Positions 56,948 through 64,000 of a DNA stretch of 64,000 bases are shown one piece after another. Position 1 is the first letter of the stretch, and each line of letters opens with the position of its first letter. Location: assembly GCA_032622095.1 (NCBI GenBank), contig CP136068.1, forward strand, positions 118,595,509 through 118,659,508, read 5' to 3'. The DNA comes from Siphonodentalium dalli. Lineage: Eukaryota > Mollusca > Scaphopoda > Gadilida > Siphonodentaliidae. Both the position numbers and the translations under genes were made by a program. The notes below the pieces were generated by a model. It ran no database searches, had not been told where the DNA came from, and was given only the letters and a program-made list of their open reading frames with translations.

Positions 56948-57990
56948 AAAGGTTACAATACACCACATGATTTGGATAGGCGTCACTCTTAACAAATTCC
57001 GCTGGCCTGTATTCCTCAAGTGTTGACCATGCACGAGTATCAACAATTAAAGAACGTCATTTTAGACGCACGAAAACGTGCCCAAAAGTACCTGTCAACG
57101 TATTGCGCCACACTGCAGTCTTCACAAACGCACACCACCCTCAAAATGGAGAAAAACACCCCCATCAATTATTCATCAATTTGACAGCCGTAACCGTTCA
57201 CCGTGTTATTATATTTGATGTTTCTCGTGGGGAAAAACGTTTGTGCATTTTTTCGTGTACTTTCCATCCATGTGTCATTGACCATTCAGCTGCCAGGATT
57301 TTGTTTATACTGATCCCAGCTTGGGGTGTCAAGGGAAGTCACTCTACTATTTTGTATTTGGTGTAGTATAACTTATAGTGATAAATGGAAAAATAAGAAA
57401 GTTGTCCAAACGATATTGAATTACGTCCATTTATATACCCACGTCAAAATAAATAAATTTGGTTCCAACCATTTCTGTGTTCTTACTTTATTAACCATTT
57501 TCTGCCACCACTCATATCTAAATGTGCTAAATAATTATCTTGACTTGAATGTATTTTAGCTTCATTTTGACAATGTAAACAATGACGACAGACAGGGCCC
57601 AAACAACGAGAAGCAGAAATGACATCAGAGCGGTTCGTTTTATTGGACGGCCCCCGCGCCCAATAATCTGTCGTTTCGCGTGCTTTATGTTTCCAACTTG
57701 TTTTATGGAGATAATTAGCACGGTACTTGTTTCAGAACAGAAATTTGAAAAACGACAATTGTTCACTATAGGTTACAATTCACCAAATGATTTGCATAGG
57801 CGTCAGTGTTAACAAATTCCGATGGCCCTCAAAATGGAGAAAAATATGACATCGAAAAAACACCAGCCCCTCCCATAAATTATTCGTGCACTTATCATCC
57901 ATGTATCAGATACCATTCAGCTGCCAGGATTCTTTGTATGCTGATCCGAGCTTGGGGTGCCGGTGGAAATCAATCTACCATTCCAACCTC
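56948..57990. repeat. Direct duplication with internal size difference
   Basis: Copy 1 (56948-57370) and copy 2 (57769-57990) share, in order: 'aggttacaat(a/t)caccaaatgat'-like text, 'ataggcgtca', 'ttaacaaattccg(c/a)tggcc', 'cctcaaaatggagaaaaa', 'attattc', 'tccatgt(g/a)tca', 'ccattcagctgccaggatt', and 'ctgatccnagcttggggtg'. Copy 1 has extra sequence between landmarks, so one copy gained or lost about 200 bp. The spacer (57371-57768) is unrecognised. Confidence 0.8.
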
Positions 57991-58069
57991 AATATCAATC
58001 TGACACAGGGCAAATTTTGCATCAAAACACAATACAACAACCTTTAGCGATGTGTCAATAAATTGTCAT

Positions 58070-58640
58070 GAAATTCATACAGAACTTTACTGTCGTGTCC
58101 ACACTATAACAACAATTATAATTGTTTTCAATATAATAATGTTACATGACGCAGGTTCGTTTGTTAGCCCTAGTTGAGTTTGTTAACACTGCCACAATCA
58201 GTCATATGTTAGCACTACCACACTCAGTTATATGAGCATTTTTTCGATTTCGGGTATGTCCCTAGAAACCGTTTCGACTCCTGTAAATAAGAAGTATGTT
58301 GTAATTTTATATTCGAACAACATCAACACCAACTACTACAATTGTTTCACAATAAAATGATAATGACGTATATTAGTTTGTTAAAACTACCATAATATCA
58401 GTCAGATATGCATTTTAAGATGTCTGGTATGTCATTCCCTAGCAGCGTTATGACCCCTCAAAGTAAGACATACGGTAATATTTCAGTCAGTTCCACACTA
58501 GCAACAACTAATATTGTTAGACTGTCACCATAAAAATGCTACATGACGTTACACAGTATAATATCACAACATAATATCAGTCATATTCGTAGTTCTTCGA
58601 TGTCGGATAGTTGCCTAGCAACCGTTGCTGAGGAAGGACC
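58070..58640. repeat. Degenerate ~200-bp tandem repeat, three units
   Basis: Units contain 'atgttacatgacg', 'gtttgttaa(c/a)act', 'cca(c/t)aat(c/a)', 'tcagtcatat', 'tcgatttcgggtatgtcc' or 'agatgtctggtatgtcat' or 'cgatgtcggatagttgcc', 'ctagnanccgtt', and 'cc(t/c)nnaaataag'. Clear start words lie near 58140, 58362 and 58538. Confidence 0.6.
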
Positions 58641-59279
58641 TGTCGCTATGTCTACGCATCTGAAAATTATCAGTAGTGTCTTAGGAACATATGTGCCAAG
58701 TTTAATGGTTTTATCTCCCGGTACCCAATGTTACACCAAACGCCTGGATTGTTTGTCTGCTGATCCTAGCGTGTGGTCTTTTTTGCTTTCAGACACCCGA
58801 AGCCATGGTGTACGCTTTAGGGGGTAGTCTTAAGTTTTCTGATACAATTTTAAGGGTGGTGATGTTTCGATACACCTTATCACTGTCACTTTCACTTTCT
58901 GAATTAACCTCTGTTCTAGTTTAACGGTTCATATTTCAACTCATTGTAGTCTGAATATCTTTCCTAGCCTTTTTATGGGAACAATTTTGAATCACAATGC
59001 GATTTCTATTCTCTCTTCGGTAATAATGTCATCACAATTACGGATTATCGACTAGTAGTACACTATAGGATCAATTTCACATATCTAGCGATGCCTGCTC
59101 CACAATAGACGGTATGTGTTAAGAATGAGTACGTAAATTAGTCTACATATGACTACAATCGCATATGGCCTGGTGCTATTTCTTAAGAATTTGAACCATT
59201 CCGAAAAATCATGATATCTGAAAAAGCTCAAGGGGACTTTTGCCTCTTGTTCATAAGCATGTTCTTATCAATCCCTGAA
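58641..59279. other. Unannotated stretch
   Basis: No recognised gene or repeat. Confidence 0.4.
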
Positions 59280-60200
59280 CAAAATCAGCTTTCCCGATTT
59301 GTTTTCGAAATTTGTTAAATAACATGACTGCCATGCCAGCAGCCATCTTGGAATTCAAATTCTAATCCATCGACACAACCTTGCAGCCCGCGTTCATTGG
59401 AAATTGTTTTGAAAACTTTACTGGCATGTCTAGGATCACATAGGTCATCTTGGATTTTACTCTTTGCATTACTAGATCCTTTGGCATACCCTTTATATGA
59501 CATCCCTCATCGGGTCATCATTAAATATATAGATATTCGGGGTGACCACCAGTTGGGATCGAACCATCATTGTTTTTTTCAGAATTTCGTTGAAAAACAG
59601 CAGCCAGGGCACATCTTGGAATTTAATATTTGCATGACTATATCCTTCGGCACACCCTACAGGCCACGTCCCTCAACCGATCGTCACCAAAAATTTTATG
59701 GATCTTTTCGGTAACCACTAGTTGAGAGCCATAATTTTTGTCTTGATGGGAGCCATCAATTTTTTCTAAATTTCGTTGAATGTTACCATCTTAAATTTTA
59801 CCCTTTGAATGACTACATCCTTCAACACACCCTACAGACCATATACCTCATCCGATTGGCTACAAACTTCATATGAATCTTATGGTGACTTTGTAGTTGG
59901 GAGCCTTTAATTTTTTCCGGAATTCATTAAAAACATGGCCGTCAGTGTCCATCTATTAATTTAGTCTTTGCATGACTTAATCATTCGGCACACCATAAAG
60001 CCACACCCTCACCCGATCGTCAACAAACAGCTATGGATCTTCCGGTGCCTCTGGGTGGGAGGCATCAATTATTTTCCGAAATTGGCAGCCTGCATTTATT
60101 GGAAATGTTACAGCCATGTCTAGGTTCACCTCTAGATGGGAGCAATAAAATTTGAACGATTTTCGATGAAAAACATGGTTGCCAACATCCAGTCTATGTA
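59280..60200. repeat. CCATCTTGG-type tandem repeat array
   Basis: At least five ~130-170-bp units with 'gcagccatcttgga', 'atcg(a/g)cacaccct', 'ttaggatcac' or 'taggttcacc', 'tcatccgat(t/c)g', 'atggatctt', 'gacc(a/t)c(t/c)agttgggagcc' and 'tttcgttgaaaaac'. It is older and more broken than 28985-30228. It ends at about 60200, before an unrelated stretch. Confidence 0.72.
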
Positions 60201-61149
60201 AACATACACTCAGATTCATACTGATACTGAGTCTATTGCATTCCCATCAACTTTTCATTTCTGAACGGTTGTGGGCTTCCCCCAAATTACGTCACACCAC
60301 ACTAAATATAAATCTGAAATTAGTTGTGATTGACAGGCGTAAACATGGTCACGTGCCAGTGCCGTCATGGCCGCTTCAACCCTGTGAAACCGATTCTAAG
60401 AATCGGAATTAATAGTTGCAGGGTTTGTGACTTTTCGTTCGGCGGTTGTTTTACTGACAATAAAGGGAAACAGCTAGCTTTCGGGATCCAAAATAATATG
60501 TACAATAACTAAGACAGATCTTCTTGAAATTATAAAAAATGTCAATTTATGTGGATCTCTTGGACTCAGAACGAATTATTTTTTAGATTGGCCAGGCGAT
60601 TTGTCGACCATGTTTTCAAAAAATAACACAAATCAACGGCCACGAATCAAAAATACATGAATGTCGGGATTATCTGCTAAAACAACAGAACTAAAAAAAA
60701 GTTAAATGACATAACAAAACGATCTATCAGTTCCCCAGTACCGGCAGTAGTACCACCGCAGCCAAAACGAGCGAAGAACAACACAATTCTACCACCAACC
60801 CCACAGAAACCCTCCCGACCTTACACAGCCGTATTATTAGCTCCAAAGATTGGCCAGTTGTACCCTAATTACAGTTGCCTGCAATCCAAATTCCGGTGAT
60901 TCTTGATTTTAAACTTTCGACCGCTCGTCAACAATCTACTTTATTTGTCGATTTGTGAATTTCTCTTATGGTATAACATGACGTCATGGATACTATTTTA
61001 ACAACATTTAGCCACACCTTCGGAATTTCCACACCGAGAGCACGTGACATGTTACTAGTTTTTTATTGGGGCACACATTTCTTGGAGCTAAGTTTTGATT
61101 GGCGGTAATTACAAGGAATCCCGGGTTTGGGAAATGAAAACTGAACGAA
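60201..61149. other. Unannotated stretch
   Basis: No recognised gene. Short frames at 60179-60512 overlap but carry no domain. Confidence 0.4.
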
Positions 61150-62440
61150 AGGTCGTCAGACCCACTATTTTTTATATGTGGGTATGTAGTTTACTCCAGA
61201 CTGGCCAACATCCATCTTGGATCGGAGCCATAATTTGTTTCCGAAATTTGTAAAAAAAAAAAACAAACAAACAAACAGTACATTGGCTGCCGGCAAGCCA
61301 AATACCCCATCGAACCGTCATATAGATTTTCGGGTGATCTCCAGATGGGAGCCACCGATTTTTACCCATATAGGTACAAATGTTTTATTTCACATTTGAA
61401 TGCATCGGTACATTGTGGAGACGGCAACCCGCATTTATTGGAGAAACGTTTAGAAAATGTACAGGCATGTGTAGGATTGCTTCTAGATGGAAGCTATCGA
61501 ATTTGAACATTTCCAGCAGCCATTCTATATGTTACTCTTTGCATGAATATATACATATACACAATCCCAATACAGCGAACATTTTTCATCAGATTGATGC
61601 CAAACGTCGTATGGTTATTAGGGTTGACCTAGGTACTGCTTAAGCATTTACACTTTCCACATTCCTTATCGCTCCAATGACTGTAATGTATGACATCCCC
61701 TCTCTACGTTGAGCTACATTGTCATTGACACTTTCGTTACCATTTTTTCGGACCTTGTTGTCACTCGAAATAATTTCTGGGGGACTATAGAAATGACCTA
61801 TATCCGTCCGTTCGTCCATCCCAGATGGTTTGCAGATTATAACTTGATTGTTTTCAAACGTTTGTATGTTGACTTCCCACATGAAAATGCCGGTCAAGTT
61901 AAAATTTGAGTTCTGTCTGCCCATTTAAGCTCAACCAGACAAAGTAAAGCTTTTCCGTTAGCACACAAGCATACCTGACAGGTCACTTTTGTCATCCGAT
62001 CATCCCCAAACTTCATATGGATCTTCGGTATGACCTCTAGATCGGAGCCATCGTTTCTTTTCCGAAATTCGTTAAACAAAATGACCGCCAGCAGCCGTCT
62101 TGTATTTCAAATTTTAATCCATCCTGCAGCCCGCATTTATTGGAGAATTGATTTGAAAATTTACAGGCATGTTTAGGATAATTTCTAGATTGAAGACATC
62201 GAATTTAAACAAGTTTCGTTGCAAAACATGGCCACCGGCAGTCATCTTGGATATTACTCTTTGCATAACTAAATCCTTTGGCACACACCACAGACTTATC
62301 CCTCATCCAATCGTCACCAAACTGCATATATATTTTTTGGGTAACCACTAGTTGGGAGCCATCTCCCTCGTCCGATCATCACCAAACTTCATACGAATCT
62401 TCGGGGTGACCTGTAGACGGGACCCATCAATGTTTTCCTA
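61150..62440. repeat. CCATCTTGG-type tandem repeat arrays, with an element boundary near 61720-61930
   Basis: Units from about 61200 run to the closing phrase 'gttgagctacattgtcattg' (61708-61727). A spacer follows with 'ttgattgttttcaaacgttt' and 'atgaaaatgccggtcaagtt' (related to 45542-46100). A new head 'ttaagctcaaccagacaaag' then starts at about 61925, with units to about 62440. This repeats the boundary logic seen at 30210-30260. Confidence 0.7.
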
Positions 62441-63410
62441 AATTCAAAGTGGTGTGTCAAAATGTTTTTCCGGACACATGACGTGGTTGGTAGGTGGTCA
62501 AGGGATCCCAAAAGTAATTTTTTCAACTCAAAAATATTTGTCCAAAAATATTTCTTTTTACTCTTTTTAGTATTACAACTTAGGAATAATGGTTGGTAGT
62601 TCATATCCATATTACTTGCAAAAAGTCAGTACTTAGTATCTTGTTGTAAATTGCTGTCACATTTGTAGTTAGTTACTGTCATATAAGTCCATTCACACTT
62701 AAAACTCATGGCCACAATTGCACAAGCAATCACTATCATATCAAACTGAACAATAGTATACAACATGTAATAGAATATAAGAACAGTTATGTATCTGGCT
62801 GTTACAGCAGGTTGTAGTTGATTGGTTCATCTCAATGATAAGCGAAGGGAATTATAATATTCCATAATATAGCATTGGGTTATACAATAGGCGAATTTAT
62901 CTACAGAACCGCACATTGATTGATTTGCGTTGTTGCACTCGTTTGTTGTAGCACAACACAATGTCCTAACATGTCTGTAGTTGTAACTTACGGCAAGACC
63001 AACGAGTGTGTAATAACGTTCATGAGTGTGTAATAACATCCATATGGCATACGCAATTTGCATCGATGGGTCTGCATGTGTGTGTGATATACCATTAAGT
63101 CTGATTAAGTGGTGAGATGATGCTTCTGGTTAATCAGCATGCTGCAATATCAACTTAAGTTTATTCATATAAACTATCAATTTAATTTGTACACAACATA
63201 TAAAAGTTTAATAGCAGGTCAAACATGGCATCTTATTGACTCGTAGTTGTTCACCTTAGTTATAGATAACACTATTTTTGCTTGTGACTAATTGTAACAT
63301 GTTTTTTTCTAAATCTGGCTGTTTGTAATTGATTTTTCAATTTTACATTATGCGCGTGTGAGATAGGCAGACATTTCTAATAATCTACCAAAAGAATATT
63401 AATACTAATG
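62441..63410. other. Unannotated stretch
   Basis: No gene, RNA or repeat recognised. Confidence 0.4.
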
Positions 63411-63461
63411 CTACTACTACTACTACTAATAATAATAATAATAATAATAATAGTAGTAGTA
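63411..63461. repeat. (CTA)n/(ATA)n/(GTA)n compound microsatellite
   Basis: Tandem CTA, then AAT/ATA, then TAG triplets over about 50 bases. The Leu/Val-rich minus-strand frame across it is an artefact. Confidence 0.95.
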
Positions 63462-63730
63462 CTTTACCATAATAAAAACTTTTAACTTGACTGATTGTGA
63501 TGACAAAATGCACGGAAGAAAAACAAACCCTGTTAGACACAATTGCATATATCATTATAGTATGCAAGGAAATGCATTCAGTGTTTTTTCTCTCGTAAAT
63601 CCTTGTTTTCGTGCTTGAAGGGGGTGGGTGCCAACAAAACAAATGGCAGGAACATATTTGCACAAACGGAAACATGTTTGAGTCAAGTGGTCCCAAAAAT
63701 GGTCAAAAGCAAAAAATGATCATACGTGCC

Positions 63731-64000
63731 TGAAAGTTTGTTCCGACATCCCCTGTAAATTAGTTAAAAAACATGGCCACCAGCAGCCATTTTGGATTTC
63801 AAATTTTAATCTATCGGCACATCCTGCAGCCCACATTTATTAGATAATTGTTTGAAGATGTACCTGCATGTTTAGGATCACCTCTAGATGGGAGCTATCG
63901 AAATTGAAAATATTTCGTTGAAAACCATGGTCGCGGGCGGCATTTTACTCTTTGCCTAACTAAATCCTTTGGCACACCCTACAGACCACAGCCCTCATCC
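63731..64000. repeat. CCATCTTGG-type tandem repeat, continues past window edge
   Basis: About one and a half units: 'catggccaccagcagccatt', 'ttggatttcaaatttt', 'atcggcacatcctgcagccc', 'catttattagata', 'tttaggatcacctctagatg', 'ggagctatcg', 'ggcacaccctacagaccaca'. The array is cut by the window end. Confidence 0.8.

Noticed and set aside
57582-57766. Overlapping plus and minus frames of about 75 codons
   Set aside because: No domain, no splice or start context, and location in the spacer of a duplication; treated as chance.
63385-63696. Leu/Val-rich frame resembling a membrane segment
   Set aside because: The run derives from triplet microsatellite sequence.
1-64000. tRNA, rRNA or tRNA-derived SINE
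   Set aside because: No convincing A/B box pair or cloverleaf was found by eye. A covariance-model search would be needed to exclude short RNA genes.

Overview
This window looks like AT-rich, gene-poor, repeat-dominated DNA from an animal, most likely a bivalve mollusc. It shows eukaryotic non-LTR retrotransposons, a hAT-type element with an 8-bp target duplication, a TTAA-flanked piggyBac-like element, many non-autonomous Helitrons carrying 110-140 bp core tandem repeats, a single candidate spliced exon, and no operons or bacterial-style genes. Helitrons with tandem cores (the oyster 'pearl' type) and ~160 bp satellite-like arrays are well known in bivalves. The bivalve assignment is therefore an inference from repeat style, not proof.

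Layout. 0.17-2.1 kb: degenerate ~150 bp tandem repeat headed by a small hairpin. 2.6-4.6 kb: TTAA-bounded piggyBac-like element abutting a ~640 bp foldback element. 5.4-13.9 kb: dense cluster of at least eight Helitron-type elements in three families (called A, C and D here), several joined head to tail. 14-23 kb: mostly unrecognised sequence with local direct duplications. 23.5-25.7 kb: the one long intact coding frame, a LINE reverse transcriptase. 27.2-30.5 kb: 'CCATCTTGG' tandem repeats interrupted by three minus-strand family-A Helitrons. 31.6-34.6 kb: another Helitron terminus and a dimeric ~140 bp array. 36-38.6 kb: 300-400 bp duplications. 40.3-43.3 kb: two minus-strand family-E Helitrons in tandem, 1774 bp apart. 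43.9-46.1 kb: tandem repeats, a family-F Helitron and a GTGCGCAC-rich minisatellite. 46.7-47.5 kb: LINE fragment next to a candidate exon. 48.8-49.5 kb: complete hAT-type MITE. 51.5-52 kb: 126-129 bp tandem repeat. 53.8-56.5 kb: decayed, frameshifted endonuclease plus reverse transcriptase LINE. 57-64 kb: duplications and more 'CCATCTTGG' repeats.

No Helitron Rep/helicase, piggyBac transposase or hAT transposase could be recognised, so these DNA elements appear non-autonomous and would depend on enzymes encoded elsewhere. The intact LINE frame also appears to lack its upstream endonuclease. The most interesting pattern is modular. Different Helitron families carry different core repeats, yet the cores share a loose common phrase. 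Two families carry dense arrays of near-consensus animal transcription-factor sites: NRF1-like YGCGCAYGCGCR in family A and TCAAGGTCA in family C. A third repeat class carries CCAAGATGGC, YY1-like. No rRNA, tRNA or CRISPR array was recognised by eye; a covariance-model search was not possible here.
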